DNA from: Croceicoccus mobilis
GTDB lineage: Bacteria; Pseudomonadota; Alphaproteobacteria; Sphingomonadales; Sphingomonadaceae
Direction: 5' to 3'
Assembly: GCF_001661965.1 (NCBI RefSeq)
Contig: NZ_LYWZ01000023.1
Location: 248,001-312,000 of the forward strand
DNA: 64,000 nt
The notes under the pieces were generated by a model. The model did no database searches, was not told where the DNA came from, and saw nothing but the letters and a program-made list of their open reading frames with translations. A program made the position numbers and the translations under genes. Shown piece after piece: positions 1 to 9,774 of the stretch (within the stretch, counting starts at the first letter, position 1; each line of letters starts with the position of its first letter).

Positions 1-1
1 G

Positions 2-1279
<1,278 letters not shown>

Positions 1280-1291
1280 TCGACGCAGATT

Positions 1292-1346
1292 GCCACGTTA
1301 CTTCGGCCCCGCCGTCACACCCCTTGGGGAACGTGGCGGCGGGGCC
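1292..1346 (+). other. Interleaved inverted repeats downstream of ftsH
   Basis: Two perfect inverted repeats interlock. GCCACGTT (1292-1299) pairs with AACGTGGC (1330-1337), and GGCCCCGCCG (1305-1314) pairs with CGGCGGGGCC (1337-1346). The order A-B-A'-B' means a transcript would form either two alternative hairpins or an H-type pseudoknot. There is no T-run after the GC-rich arm, so it is not a classical intrinsic terminator. It lies between the ftsH stop and a small lipoprotein gene. Confidence 0.5.
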
Positions 1347-1390
1347 AAGCGTATCTTGAGCATCGAGAAATCTGTGATGGGGTGCCCAAG

Positions 1391-1669
1391 ATGCGCAAGT
1401 TCCTGATTTTCACCGCGCTGGCTGCCGTGCCGCTGTTCGGCGTTGCCGCCTGTTCCGAAGAAACGCAGCAGAACGCCGCGACAACCGCGGAACGGGCTGC
1501 CGCCGACACGCGCGACAATGCCGAAGTCGTCGAAGACACGCTGCGCGAGGGCGCGATCGTGGCATCCGACAAGGTCGCCGAAGGCGCCGCCGATCTGCGC
1601 GGCGAACTGGTCGAGGACGAGCAGACCGATCCCAATCAGGGCGACGGGAAGCTCGACGGTACGGACTGA
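1391..1669 (+). CDS. Small lipoprotein, function unknown
   Basis: A 92-residue protein starting MRKFLIFTALAAVPLFGVAAC, a lipoprotein signal peptide with lipobox VAAC; Cys21 would be lipidated. The mature part is acidic, rich in Ala, Glu and Asp, probably helical or disordered (e.g. RAAADTRDNAEVVEDTLREG). I chose ATG 1391 over the in-frame GTG at 1382 because the signal peptide then starts correctly. It follows ftsH in the same direction after 111 bases holding the interleaved repeats. No specific family recognised. Confidence 0.7.
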   Translation: MRKFLIFTALAAVPLFGVAACSEETQQNAATTAERAAADTRDNAEVVEDTLREGAIVASDKVAEGAADLRGELVEDEQTDPNQGDGKLDGTD

Positions 1670-1673
1670 CCCG

Positions 1674-2144
1674 TCAATTCAAAGGGAGATGCAGGAACTG
1701 GTTGAAGGCGCTGGCGGTGTAATCGCCGAACGCCTCGCCGCTTACGAAGCCGCGCCTGCGATATAGCGCCAGCGCCGGTTCGAATGTGTCGCCGCTCCCG
1801 GTTTCGAGGCTGAGCCGGGTTAGCCCCTTGCCGCGCGCCTGTGCGATAATCGCCTCCAGCAGCGCGGCCGCAGCGCCCTGCCGCAGGAAATCCGGGTGGG
1901 TGCGCATGGATTTTACCTCTCCCTGCCCGTCACCCAGCAGCTTGAGCGCGCCCATCGCCGCTAGCCTGTCCCCGGCCCATGCCCCCAGCATCGTCAGTTC
2001 AGGCACGGCCAGGCCCGAAAGGTCCAGCGCGAAGACGGCATCGGGCGGAGAGTTTTCGTGCATTCCGGCAAGATGCAGCATCAGCAAAGCGCGCAATTGC
2101 GTATCGTCGAGCGAGACCGGCCCGACGGTAAAAGCATGTTTCAA
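1674..2144 (-). CDS. GNAT family N-acetyltransferase
   Basis: A 156-residue single-domain Gcn5-related acetyltransferase using acetyl-CoA; the acceptor is unknown. The acetyl-CoA binding motif A is readable as MRTHPDFLRQGAAAALLEAI (about residues 80-100), followed by LSLETGSGDTFEPALALYRRRGF, the usual end of the fold. The start is TTG at 2144, giving a TTGA overlap with the TGA of the upstream DUF3667 gene, which implies translational coupling; the next in-frame ATG is 21 codons further on. It converges on the small lipoprotein gene with a 4-base gap. Confidence 0.85.
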   Translation of the reverse strand: MKHAFTVGPVSLDDTQLRALLMLHLAGMHENSPPDAVFALDLSGLAVPELTMLGAWAGDRLAAMGALKLLGDGQGEVKSMRTHPDFLRQGAAAALLEAIIAQARGKGLTRLSLETGSGDTFEPALALYRRRGFVSGEAFGDYTASAFNQFLHLPLN

Positions 2145-3208
2145 CCCATGACCCCAAGAAGCAACAGGACGGAGAGGAAGATAATGGTCGTGATGCCGAC
2201 CACGAAAGTCATCGCGAAGGTGCGCACGAACGCGCCGAAACGGCTGAGTTCATATCCATATTTCAGCTGCTTGTAGATGTGGACCAGCGGGATCGCGATG
2301 CATAGTGGCCAGATCCAGCCAGCGGGCACACCGATCACGCCCGCGATGCTGGCCACGATGAACAACAGCGACATGAAGGCGATGGAATAGGTTACGAAGA
2401 CTGCATGGTCGTAAAGGCCAAAGCGCCGCTTCCACGCGAACATCAGCCAGACGAACGGCATGGAGATCGGGATCAGCAGCCAGGAGAACTTGTAGCCGCT
2501 CGATTGCAGCTTGTAGACCATGAGCGAGGGGTTCTTCCGCCATTTCTCAAGCCCCTTGTCGATGCTCGCGATGCCGGTTTTCCCTTCGGCGACGATCTCG
2601 TCGCTCTTTGCGATGCCGGTCACGGTCTTGCGGGCCGCTTTTAGACTGTCGATTTCACGCTGGATATTGGTGAAGGCCGCGCTGCCTGCCTCTTCATCGG
2701 CAAGCCGATCCTGCGCAGCTTCGATCTCGGCGTCGAGATTCGCCACTGCAGGCTCCACCTGCTCATCGCCAATGGCAGGCCCTTTCAGGTCGGTCGGGAC
2801 CGACAGGCCCAGCATCGAAAACACGGCGAACATCATAAATACCGAGAACAGGAACAGCGCCATCGGCGAGACATAGCGGCGGCGGTGCCCCTCGATGTAA
2901 TCGCGGGTCAGCTTACCCGGCTTGAATGCCAGCATCGGCAATGTCCGCCAGATCTTGCCGTCAAGGTGGAGGACACCGTGCAGCAGGTCGTGGAAGAACG
3001 CGCCGATGGTGCGGTGGAGATGCGCCTCCTGCCCGCAATTATGGCAATGCGATCCGATCAGCTCGGTCCCGCAGTTAAGGCAGGCGTGTTCGTGGAAGTG
3101 CCCCTTCCCGCCCTTTGCCGCGCCTGTGCCTGCCGTCTCGCGCTCCACCGCGCGCGAATAGGCACCGCCTTCCATCGCCGTGCCGAATCCATCGGTCAGA
3201 TCACTCAT
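2141..3208 (-). CDS. DUF3667 family membrane protein
   Basis: A 355-residue protein. N-terminal four-cysteine zinc ribbon (CLNCGTELIGSHCHNCGQ), then the DUF3667 signature region (HRTIGAFFHDLLHGVLHLDGK and KPGKLTRDYIEGHRRRYVSP) leading into the first membrane helix (ALFLFSVFMMFAVFSML). A soluble, partly coiled-coil segment of about 110 residues follows, then three or four hydrophobic helices near the C-terminus. ATG 3208 was preferred over upstream codons because it follows a G-rich ribosome-binding-like stretch and gives MSDLTDGFG. Molecular function is unknown for the family. Overlaps the downstream GNAT gene by 4 bases. Confidence 0.85.
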   Translation of the reverse strand: MSDLTDGFGTAMEGGAYSRAVERETAGTGAAKGGKGHFHEHACLNCGTELIGSHCHNCGQEAHLHRTIGAFFHDLLHGVLHLDGKIWRTLPMLAFKPGKLTRDYIEGHRRRYVSPMALFLFSVFMMFAVFSMLGLSVPTDLKGPAIGDEQVEPAVANLDAEIEAAQDRLADEEAGSAAFTNIQREIDSLKAARKTVTGIAKSDEIVAEGKTGIASIDKGLEKWRKNPSLMVYKLQSSGYKFSWLLIPISMPFVWLMFAWKRRFGLYDHAVFVTYSIAFMSLLFIVASIAGVIGVPAGWIWPLCIAIPLVHIYKQLKYGYELSRFGAFVRTFAMTFVVGITTIIFLSVLLLLGVMG

Positions 3209-3290
3209 GTCCGCTGTTTCCCCCCGGATGTCTGAGCTGCGACTATAATCATGGCCGGGCCCGCGTGAAGGGCGGTGCTGCAGATGCAAA

Positions 3291-3320
3291 CAAAAAGGGC
3301 GGCTCCGTCAGGAACCGCCC
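3291..3320 (-). terminator. Intrinsic terminator of rpoZ
   Basis: On the minus strand, GGGCGGTTCC and GGAGCCGCCC form a 10-bp stem with one G-T wobble and loop TGAC, followed directly by TTTTTG. It begins 27 bases after the rpoZ stop codon. Confidence 0.85.
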
Positions 3321-3347
3321 TCTTGGTGATCTGTAATCTCGCCGCGA

Positions 3348-3692
3348 TCAGCCGTCGTAATCGGACCCGATCGAGGTGTTGCGCGTCGGCGCGGCAGCGG
3401 TCAGGCGCAGCGCCTCTGCCGAGCGCGAGAGCGAGCCGACTTCATCGATCTCGTCATCGTCGTCCACGGCGACCTTCTGCATGCCCTGGACCAGCGTTTC
3501 CTTCAGCTCGGTCGGCTTAACGGTCTGCTCCGCGATTTCGCGCAGGGCGACGACCGGGTTCTTGTCGCGGTCGCGGTCGACGGTCAGCTCGCTGCCGGCC
3601 GAAATTTCGCGCGCACGCTGGGCGGCCAGCAGCACGAGATCGAAACGGTTCGGGATCTTGTCGACGCAATCTTCGACGGTAACGCGCGCCAT
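3348..3692 (-). CDS. rpoZ: DNA-directed RNA polymerase omega subunit
   Basis: A 114-residue omega subunit, which assists folding and assembly of beta' into RNA polymerase. It begins [23 protein letters not shown] and continues [30 protein letters not shown], the conserved omega core; the acidic C-terminal tail is lineage-specific. ATG 3692 was chosen because CGGAGTG sits just upstream and the core motif starts at once. Followed by a strong terminator; divergent from the phospholipase D gene. Confidence 0.95.
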   Translation of the reverse strand: MARVTVEDCVDKIPNRFDLVLLAAQRAREISAGSELTVDRDRDKNPVVALREIAEQTVKPTELKETLVQGMQKVAVDDDDEIDEVGSLSRSAEALRLTAAAPTRNTSIGSDYDG

Positions 3693-3813
3693 GGGGCACT
3701 CCGTGTAAAATGAATGTCCTGTCGGAAAGGGCTGCAACTAGGGCGTGATCGCTGCAGAGTCAAGAAAATCGCCCGCACTTGCCGCTTTGCGCCCGCCTCC
3801 CCATCTGGTGTCA

Positions 3814-5010
3814 ATGGGAAAGGCCGAGCCGATAGAGACCGACAGCAAGCACGCAGCGGCAGGCTATCGCGATCCCGATCCCTTTCATGTCGAGGCGCAG
3901 GGGCAATCACTGACCTTTTATCCCGCGGGCAAGGACCGTTTTGCCGCATTGATCGAACTGATCGGATCGGCGCGGTCAAAACTCGACATGTGCTTCTACA
4001 TATTCGCCGAGGACGAGGCATCGCGCCGGGTCCGCGATGCGCTGGTGGCCGCCGCCCGGCGCGGGGTCGATGTCACCCTGCTGCTTGACGGTTTCGGCGC
4101 ATCTGCGACCGAGGCATTCCTGGAGCCATTGCGCGAAGCTGGCGGCCATCACGCGCGATTCGTTTCCAGACCGTCGCATCGCTATCTGATCCGCAACCAT
4201 CAGAAAATCGTGATCGCCGACCAGACCCGCGCCATGATCGGCGGCTTCAATGTAGAGAACGACTATTTCGATCCGCCCTCACTGAATGGCTGGAACGACC
4301 TTGCCATCGTGGTCGAGGGGAGCGCGGTCGATGCGCTGGTGGACTGGTATGCCAAGATCAGCAACTGGACCGCCGACGCCAGGGCGCGCTGGTCGGGCAT
4401 TCGCCGTATCATTCGTGGCTGGGACCCGGGTACGGGTCCGGTGCGCCTGCTGGTCGGCGGGCCGACGCGGGGCCTCTCGACATGGGCAGCCAGCGTGTCG
4501 CGGGATCTGATCCGGGCCGAAAGGCTCGACATGATGATGGCCTATTTCTCCCCGCACAAACGGCTGGTGCGGCGCATCGCGCGAATCGCACAGCGCGGCA
4601 GCGCGCGGTTGGTCATGGCGGGCAAATCCGACAATGCGGCAACCATCGGCGCGACGCGCGCGCTATATCGCTATCTTTTGAAACGCGGCACACGGATATG
4701 GGAATTCCAGCCGTGCAAGCTGCACACGAAGCTCATCGTCGTTGACGATGCGGTCTATATCGGCAGCGCCAATTTCGACATGCGCAGCCTGTATCTCAAC
4801 CTCGAACTCATGCTTCGGATAGAGGACGCGGCACTGGCGCAGCGCATACGCGAGTTCATTGCCCAGCACCTTCCCGCCAGCGAGGAGATCACGCCCGCAC
4901 TGCACGCGGCCCGCGCGACATGGTGGAACCGCCTGCGCTGGCGGCTCAGCTGGTTCCTTGTTGGCGTCGCAGATTACACTGTCAGCCGAAAGCTCAACCT
5001 CGGCCTCTAG
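3814..5010 (+). CDS. Phospholipase D / cardiolipin synthase-like protein
   Basis: A 398-residue enzyme with two HKD motifs, the mark of phospholipase D and bacterial cardiolipin synthases. First motif: NHQKIVIADQTRAMIGG (about residue 130). Second: LHTKLIVVDDAVYIGSANFD (about residue 310), with the GSANFD extension typical of ClsA/ClsB-type enzymes. No N-terminal transmembrane pair is seen, so it resembles ClsB/ClsC-like soluble forms. Likely acts on phosphatidylglycerol or similar phospholipids. ATG 3814 replaces an in-frame GTG at 3745 that would add a Pro-rich segment. Overlaps the stop of the convergent TetR gene by 4 bases. Confidence 0.88.
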   Translation: MGKAEPIETDSKHAAAGYRDPDPFHVEAQGQSLTFYPAGKDRFAALIELIGSARSKLDMCFYIFAEDEASRRVRDALVAAARRGVDVTLLLDGFGASATEAFLEPLREAGGHHARFVSRPSHRYLIRNHQKIVIADQTRAMIGGFNVENDYFDPPSLNGWNDLAIVVEGSAVDALVDWYAKISNWTADARARWSGIRRIIRGWDPGTGPVRLLVGGPTRGLSTWAASVSRDLIRAERLDMMMAYFSPHKRLVRRIARIAQRGSARLVMAGKSDNAATIGATRALYRYLLKRGTRIWEFQPCKLHTKLIVVDDAVYIGSANFDMRSLYLNLELMLRIEDAALAQRIREFIAQHLPASEEITPALHAARATWWNRLRWRLSWFLVGVADYTVSRKLNLGL

Positions 5011-5633
5011 CCGCCGAATATCTCGGCAACGATGCCCTGCGCCAGCCGGTCGTCCAGCGCCTGCCCGTTGAGCAGGCGGTACCAGAAGGCGCCATGGACA
5101 AGCGCCGTCAGCATCGCGGTATCACGCCCTGCGCCAAGCTCTCCGCGCTTCTGTGCGTCGCGCAGCAGCTCTTCGACGATGTGGCCGCGCGGCTCGACGA
5201 AGCGGGTCCGGAAAATGGCGCAAAAATCCTCATCCTGCTGCGCGGCGGCGATAAGGCTGCGCAGGGCTGCGCCATCGCGTTGGAGATGCGCGAAAATGTC
5301 GCAAAGAAAATCGCGCAACACGATGCTGCGCGGCACATCCGGCGCAGGATCGGGCCGCGCCGCGATCGCATTTGCCTGCGCAAAGAACGCATCGAGCACC
5401 AGTTCGGCCTTTGTCGGCCAGCGGTTGTAGAGCGTCTGCCGCGCAGCGCCCGCTTCCTTCGCAATGCGCGAGATCGAGACCTGCCCATAACCCTCCTCGC
5501 GCACCAGCTTCAGCGCGGCTGCGCGGATCCGGCCGCTTGCCTCCTCGTCCCGCGGCCTGCCAGGCGCGGTGGCGGGCGGGGTAACGGCATCACCGGCGTC
5601 GACGCCGGATTCGGCTTCGGCTTCGTCGTTCAT
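5007..5633 (-). CDS. TetR family transcriptional regulator
   Basis: A 208-residue regulator. After an acidic tail rich in Pro and Ala, the TetR helix-turn-helix is readable: RIRAAALKLVREEGYGQVSI then SRIAKEAGAARQTLYNRWPTK (about residues 35-75). The rest is a helical ligand-binding domain without recognisable specificity. ATG 5633 is preferred because GAGGGA precedes it by 7-8 bases. It is divergent from a Bcr/CflA exporter with a palindrome between them, the usual layout of a drug-responsive repressor and its pump. Confidence 0.9.
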   Translation of the reverse strand: MNDEAEAESGVDAGDAVTPPATAPGRPRDEEASGRIRAAALKLVREEGYGQVSISRIAKEAGAARQTLYNRWPTKAELVLDAFFAQANAIAARPDPAPDVPRSIVLRDFLCDIFAHLQRDGAALRSLIAAAQQDEDFCAIFRTRFVEPRGHIVEELLRDAQKRGELGAGRDTAMLTALVHGAFWYRLLNGQALDDRLAQGIVAEIFGG

Positions 5634-5675
5634 GGCTTTTTCCCTCGAATCCCGAACCATGGGGTTTAATTATTG

Positions 5676-5685
5676 GACTATAGTC
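5676..5685. promoter_or_regulatory. Candidate TetR operator between tetR and exporter
   Basis: A perfect 10-bp palindrome GACTATAGTC in a short AT-rich stretch (TATTGGACTATAGTCTATAA) between the divergent tetR and exporter genes. It is 43 bases from the tetR start and 34 bases from the exporter start, so one bound dimer could repress both. Position and symmetry support the call; binding is inferred. Confidence 0.5.
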
Positions 5686-5718
5686 TATAAATAAGCGTCA
5701 CTGTCTGCAAGAGCATGG

Positions 5719-6984
5719 ATGACGATGACCGATACAAACGAACCCGCGACCACGCGGCAAGGCACCTTCGGCGCTGCGCTGATGATCGGCGTGCTGGCCC
5801 TGCTCTCGATATTCCCGCCGCTCGCGACCGACATGTATCTGTCGGCGATGGACGATCTTGCGCGCGCCCTGAACGCCAGCGCCTCCGCGACCGAGATGTC
5901 GCTCTCGATCTTCTTCTTTGGCCTGTGCATCGGGCAGTTCATCATCGGGCCGCTGATCGACGCGCATGGGCGCAAGCTGCCGCTGCTGGCCGGAACGATG
6001 CTGTTCTGCATGACCTCCCTTGGCCTGCTGCTGGTGCGCGACGTGACCATCTTCAACGCGCTGCGCCTGTTTCAGGCGATCGGTGCCTGCGCCGGGATGG
6101 TCGTGGGCCGCGCGATCATCGCCGACATCTATCGCGGGCGTAAGGCGGCGCAGGTGCTGACCATCCTTGTCATGCTGATGACATTGGGGCCCATTCTCGC
6201 GCCCTTCCTCGGCAGCCTGCTGCTGGCTGCGTTCGGGTGGCAATCGATCTTTGTTTGCATGCTGGCCGTGGGGATCGCCGCCCTTTTCCTCAGCATGGCG
6301 CTCATTCCCGAAACCCTGCCGCGATCCGATCGCCAGCCCGGCGCGATGCGAAAGGCTGCGGGCACGTTCGCGCGGCTTGCCCGAACGCCTGTCTTTATCC
6401 TTCCCGCTCTCACCGTCGGCTTCGTGCAGGCCCCGATGTTCGCGTTCATCACCGGGTCCTCTGGCATTTTTCAGGGCGTGTTCGGGTTGAGCGCGACGGA
6501 ATATGGCATCTTGTTCGGGGTCATCGCTTCGGCGCTTGTCGTGTTCGGCCAGCTCAATTCGATGTTGCTCAAACGCTTCGATGCCGACCAGCTTCTCAAT
6601 CGCGGGCTGCCCGTCTTTGCCGCTTGCGCGGCCCTGTTGGTGACGGCTGCGCTCAGCGGCGATTTCTGGCTGATCGTGGTGCCGCTGTGGTTCACGCTGG
6701 GCATGGTGGGTCTGTTGACAGCCAATGCCATGGATGCCGCCATGCGCGCCGCGCCTGCGGCGGGCATCGGTTCGGCCGCCATCGGCGCGCTCCAGTTCGG
6801 CTTCGCCTTCCTCACCTCCACGCTTGTCGCCCTGCTCGGGACCGATAGCGCCATGCCGATGGTGCTGGTGATACTGGCCGCATCCGTACTGGCCAATGCG
6901 GCATGGCTGCGGCTTCGCGGCCTGAACCGCAGCGCGGCTGGCCCGCGCGGTTCAGGCGCTCTGCACGTTTCCGCCGGGGAATGA
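5719..6984 (+). CDS. Bcr/CflA family drug efflux MFS transporter
   Basis: A 421-residue 12-helix major facilitator with the Bcr/CflA subgroup signatures: FPPLATDMYLSAMDDLARAL at the first helix, GQFIIGPLIDAHGRKLPLL in the loop after helix 2, and RLFQAIGACAGMVVGRAIIADIY in helix 4. These proteins export bicyclomycin, chloramphenicol-type or other small molecules by proton antiport; the substrate here is unknown. Start is ATG 5719, with a second ATG two codons later. Probably controlled by the divergent TetR gene. Its 3' end overlaps the 3' end of the convergent PAS-XRE gene by 33 bases. Confidence 0.92.
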   Translation: MTMTDTNEPATTRQGTFGAALMIGVLALLSIFPPLATDMYLSAMDDLARALNASASATEMSLSIFFFGLCIGQFIIGPLIDAHGRKLPLLAGTMLFCMTSLGLLLVRDVTIFNALRLFQAIGACAGMVVGRAIIADIYRGRKAAQVLTILVMLMTLGPILAPFLGSLLLAAFGWQSIFVCMLAVGIAALFLSMALIPETLPRSDRQPGAMRKAAGTFARLARTPVFILPALTVGFVQAPMFAFITGSSGIFQGVFGLSATEYGILFGVIASALVVFGQLNSMLLKRFDADQLLNRGLPVFAACAALLVTAALSGDFWLIVVPLWFTLGMVGLLTANAMDAAMRAAPAAGIGSAAIGALQFGFAFLTSTLVALLGTDSAMPMVLVILAASVLANAAWLRLRGLNRSAAGPRGSGALHVSAGE

Positions 6985-7641
6985 CACGACATTCGCGCTT
7001 GCCGCAGCAGGCTTGAGCCGGACCCCGTTCACGGTTCCGTCCTGCACCAGCAGATCCAGTCCGGCCCCTCGCAATGCCTGAATGACCAGCGCCGCCGTAT
7101 TGCGATGGATCGAGCGGTTCTCCTCCTCGCTCTCCATCCGGCGCACGGTAGAGCGCGAGATGCCTGCCGTCTGGGCCATTTCCTCGGCCGACCAGTTCAG
7201 CATGGCCCGCGCCGCGCGCAGGGCGCCGGGCGCAATATCGTCGGCCGCGCCGCCGCTCACCGCCGATGGTTCGCGGCGCACGCCGGGGACGGGCAGCATC
7301 ATGCCGACCCACCCGCTGACATTCCCGTTTTCATCGAAAATCGCGACCGCACGCGCATTCATCCAGTGAAACGAGCCATCCTTGGCGCGAACGCGAAATT
7401 CGGTGTTGTATTCGGTCCCGTGATCGACGGAGGTTTCCCAGGCATGCATCGCCCGTTCGCGGTCATCGTCATGCACGGCATCAAGCCAGCCGCCATCCGT
7501 GACCTCGGCCCCTTCCTGCCCGGTCATGGCTGACCAGCCAGAAAATTCCACCGGGGTGCCGTACGCATCCGTGCGGAAAAAGGCTGTCGCAGCCTTACGC
7601 ACGAGGTTTTCGATCTGGGTTGAAGATATGGAGTGCGGCAT
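6952..7641 (-). CDS. PAS domain-XRE helix-turn-helix regulator
   Basis: A 229-residue two-domain regulator. Residues about 12-120 form a PAS fold (TAFFRTDAYGTPVEFSGW, then EFRVRAKDGSFHWMNARAVA, FDENGNVSGWVGMM), and about 138-200 an XRE-type helix-turn-helix (ARAMLNWSAEEMAQTAGISRSTVRRMES). The likely job is sensing a small ligand or redox state and repressing or activating nearby genes; no cofactor residue can be assigned. Its last 11 codons overlap the 3' end of the exporter gene on the other strand. It is divergent from the small coiled-coil gene. Confidence 0.85.
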   Translation of the reverse strand: MPHSISSTQIENLVRKAATAFFRTDAYGTPVEFSGWSAMTGQEGAEVTDGGWLDAVHDDDRERAMHAWETSVDHGTEYNTEFRVRAKDGSFHWMNARAVAIFDENGNVSGWVGMMLPVPGVRREPSAVSGGAADDIAPGALRAARAMLNWSAEEMAQTAGISRSTVRRMESEEENRSIHRNTAALVIQALRGAGLDLLVQDGTVNGVRLKPAAASANVVSFPGGNVQSA

Positions 7642-7748
7642 GGCGAGCGTTTAGCACAACACGCGCCAAGCGCTCAATCCTATGTTCGCACGAGCGAAAA
7701 CTAGTCAAAATGATAGGCATAAGCCAAATTTTGAAGCATTTTGGCCTA

Positions 7749-7777
7749 TTGACACAATGGATGGCAGCAATCATAGA
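7749..7777 (+). promoter_or_regulatory. Candidate sigma-70 type promoter
   Basis: TTGACA (7749-7754), a 17-base spacer and CATAGA (7772-7777). The -35 box is perfect and the -10 box is weak. The predicted start site is about 25 bases before the ATG at 7808, and local sequence is AT-richer than its surroundings. Confidence 0.45.
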
Positions 7778-7807
7778 ACAAATTGATCCAAAGCAGGGGC
7801 GCGGACA

Positions 7808-8035
7808 ATGCAGTTGAAGCAAGAGAACCCGGACATGGTCGCGAATCTTTCCCATCGCGTGCAAAATCTCGAACAGGAGAACGAGGTCCTCAGGCGTTAT
7901 CTCGCTGCTGTGCCGCTCGATCTCGAGGCGATCATTGATCTCGAGTGCGAGGAGGTCCGGGCTGAGCGGCTCAACCTGCTTCGGAATCGGGTTGCCCGCA
8001 TCACCGGTCGCATCGACAACTTCGTGAACGGCTGA
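7808..8035 (+). CDS. Small coiled-coil protein, hypothetical
   Basis: A 75-residue charged protein with heptad-like leucines (MVANLSHRVQNLEQENEVLR) and two further helices (LDLEAIIDLECEEVRAERLN, RVARITGRIDNF). It has no signal peptide or membrane segment. Supported as a gene by an upstream promoter, an AGGGG-like ribosome site and two hairpins after its stop. Function not recognised; the shape suggests a small dimeric cytoplasmic protein. Confidence 0.6.
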   Translation: MQLKQENPDMVANLSHRVQNLEQENEVLRRYLAAVPLDLEAIIDLECEEVRAERLNLLRNRVARITGRIDNFVNG

Positions 8036-8046
8036 CACGCTCCTGC

Positions 8047-8077
8047 GCCGGGCAGGCTTCCCCCAAGCCTGCCCGGC
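8047..8077 (+). terminator. Perfect 13-bp hairpin after small ORF
   Basis: GCCGGGCAGGCTT and AAGCCTGCCCGGC are exact reverse complements with loop CCCCC, starting 11 bases after the stop of the coiled-coil gene. No T-run follows, so it may be a pause or RNA-stability element working with the terminator at 8113. Confidence 0.5.
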
Positions 8078-8112
8078 ATTCCGGATCAAGGGTTTCCGAT
8101 TGAAGCCAACTA

Positions 8113-8145
8113 CGCCCGCGCCCCCAGAGCGGGCGTTTTTCTATT
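8113..8145 (+). terminator. Intrinsic terminator between coiled-coil gene and dnaB
   Basis: CGCCCGC (8113-8119) pairs with GCGGGCG (8129-8135), followed by TTTTTCTATT. It lies just before the dnaB stop codon on the opposite strand. Confidence 0.75.
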
Positions 8146-9664
8146 CGTAATCCGAGTGGTAATCATCTTCGGCCAGGTCAGAGAAGCGCGTGATGCGCGG
8201 CTCGAACCGCAGTCGCACCTTGCCGGTGGAGCCGTGGCGCTGTTTCGCGACGATCAGCTCGGCAAGGCCGAACACGCGCTCCATTTCCGCGGCCCATGCG
8301 GCGTGGGCTTCGTGGACCTTGGCCTCGTCCGTTTCCAGCGGGCGCTTCGGTTCGCGCGACTGGACGTAATAATCTTCGCGATAGATGAACCAGACCATGT
8401 CGGCGTCCTGCTCGATCGAGCCGGATTCGCGAAGGTCAGACAGCATCGGGCGCTTGTCATCGCGCTGCTCCACCGCACGGGAGAGCTGCGACAAGGCGAT
8501 CACCGGGACCTGGATCTCCTTCGCCAGCGTCTTAAGCCCGCGCGAGATTTCGGAAATCTCGTTCACGCGATTGTCGCTGGCGCGGCCCGAACCCTGCAGC
8601 AGCTGCAGGTAGTCGACGATGACAAGGCCAATATTGTGCCGCCGCTTCAAACGCCGCGCCCGCGCGCGCAGGGCCGAAATCGTCAGGCCCGGCGTATCGT
8701 CGATATAAAGCGGCAGGTCGTTGAGTTCCTGGCTGGTGCGCGCCAGCGTCTGGAAATCCTCGCGGCTGATCTTGCCCATGCGCAGGTTCGACGAGCTGAT
8801 CCCGGCGGCTTCGGCCAGAATACGCGTGGCGAGCTGGTCCGCGCTCATTTCAAGGGAGAACAGCGCCACCGCGCCGCCCACCGATTCGTCCTCGGGAATG
8901 CCGTCATCCAGATCGCGCTTCAGCCGGCTGGCGGTGTTGAAGGCGATATTGGTCGCGAGCGAGGATTTGCCCATGCCGGGACGTCCGGCAAGGATGATAA
9001 GGTCGGAATCGTGAAGCCCGCCGGTCTTTTCATTGATCGAGGTGAAGCCGGTGGTCGTGCCCGAGACATGGCCGCCCGAATTCAGCGCCTGCTCGATCAT
9101 CTTGATCGAGGTGCGGGTCGCCTGCGCGAAGCTTTGCGTTTCATTGCCGGTCGATGCGCCTTCGGCGACCTTGAACAATGCGCCCTCGGCCCGCTCGATC
9201 TGCTGCATCGGCTCGACGTTTTCGGACGTGTCCATCGCATCGGTGACCAGCCCGCGGCCCACCGCCACCAGTTCACGCAATAGCGCGAGGTCGAACACCT
9301 GCTGCGCCAGTTCGCGCGGGGCCAGCAACGCCTGCGGGTCGCTGGTCAGCCGCGCGAGATAGGAGATGCCGCCCAGTTCCTTCAGCCCGTCATCATCGTC
9401 GAAATAGGGCTTCAACGTCACCGGCGTCACCACCGCCTTGCGGTCGAGCAATGCGATGATGCGCTCAAAGATGCGGGCGTGGAGGGGTTCGAAGAAATGA
9501 TTCGGCGCGAGCGTAACCGGAAGCTCTTCGATCACCCGGTTGTCGATCAGCACCGCGCCCAGAAAGGCGGCCTCCGCCTCGACGTTTGCGGGCAGGGCGC
9601 GGCCCTCTTCGGCCTTTTCGGGCAGGGCGACGGGGTGAAGTTGAATCGGTTCTGACGGGCTCAT
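8141..9664 (-). CDS. dnaB: Replicative DNA helicase DnaB
   Basis: A 507-residue hexameric 5'-3' helicase of the replication fork. The N-terminal domain begins ALPANVEAEAAFLGAVLIDN; the RecA-like C-terminal domain has Walker A GRPGMGKSSLA (about residue 230), the Walker B/H3 region LVIVDYLQLLQGSG, and ALSQLSRAVEQRDDKRPMLSDLRESG. A 20-residue insert with DDGIPEDESVGGA after Walker A is common in alphaproteobacterial DnaB. Start ATG 9664; a TTG two codons upstream also lies in frame. No intein is seen. Confidence 0.97.
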   Translation of the reverse strand: MSPSEPIQLHPVALPEKAEEGRALPANVEAEAAFLGAVLIDNRVIEELPVTLAPNHFFEPLHARIFERIIALLDRKAVVTPVTLKPYFDDDDGLKELGGISYLARLTSDPQALLAPRELAQQVFDLALLRELVAVGRGLVTDAMDTSENVEPMQQIERAEGALFKVAEGASTGNETQSFAQATRTSIKMIEQALNSGGHVSGTTTGFTSINEKTGGLHDSDLIILAGRPGMGKSSLATNIAFNTASRLKRDLDDGIPEDESVGGAVALFSLEMSADQLATRILAEAAGISSSNLRMGKISREDFQTLARTSQELNDLPLYIDDTPGLTISALRARARRLKRRHNIGLVIVDYLQLLQGSGRASDNRVNEISEISRGLKTLAKEIQVPVIALSQLSRAVEQRDDKRPMLSDLRESGSIEQDADMVWFIYREDYYVQSREPKRPLETDEAKVHEAHAAWAAEMERVFGLAELIVAKQRHGSTGKVRLRFEPRITRFSDLAEDDYHSDYE

Positions 9665-9774
9665 GGACAAGGGTAATGCCGGTCCCTCGCACCGGCTTCA
9701 AGATGGAAGCGGGGCGATATATTTTTCGCGGCCTGTGGAAGACGGGGATAGTCGCCCCCGAACGGCGGAAAGCC

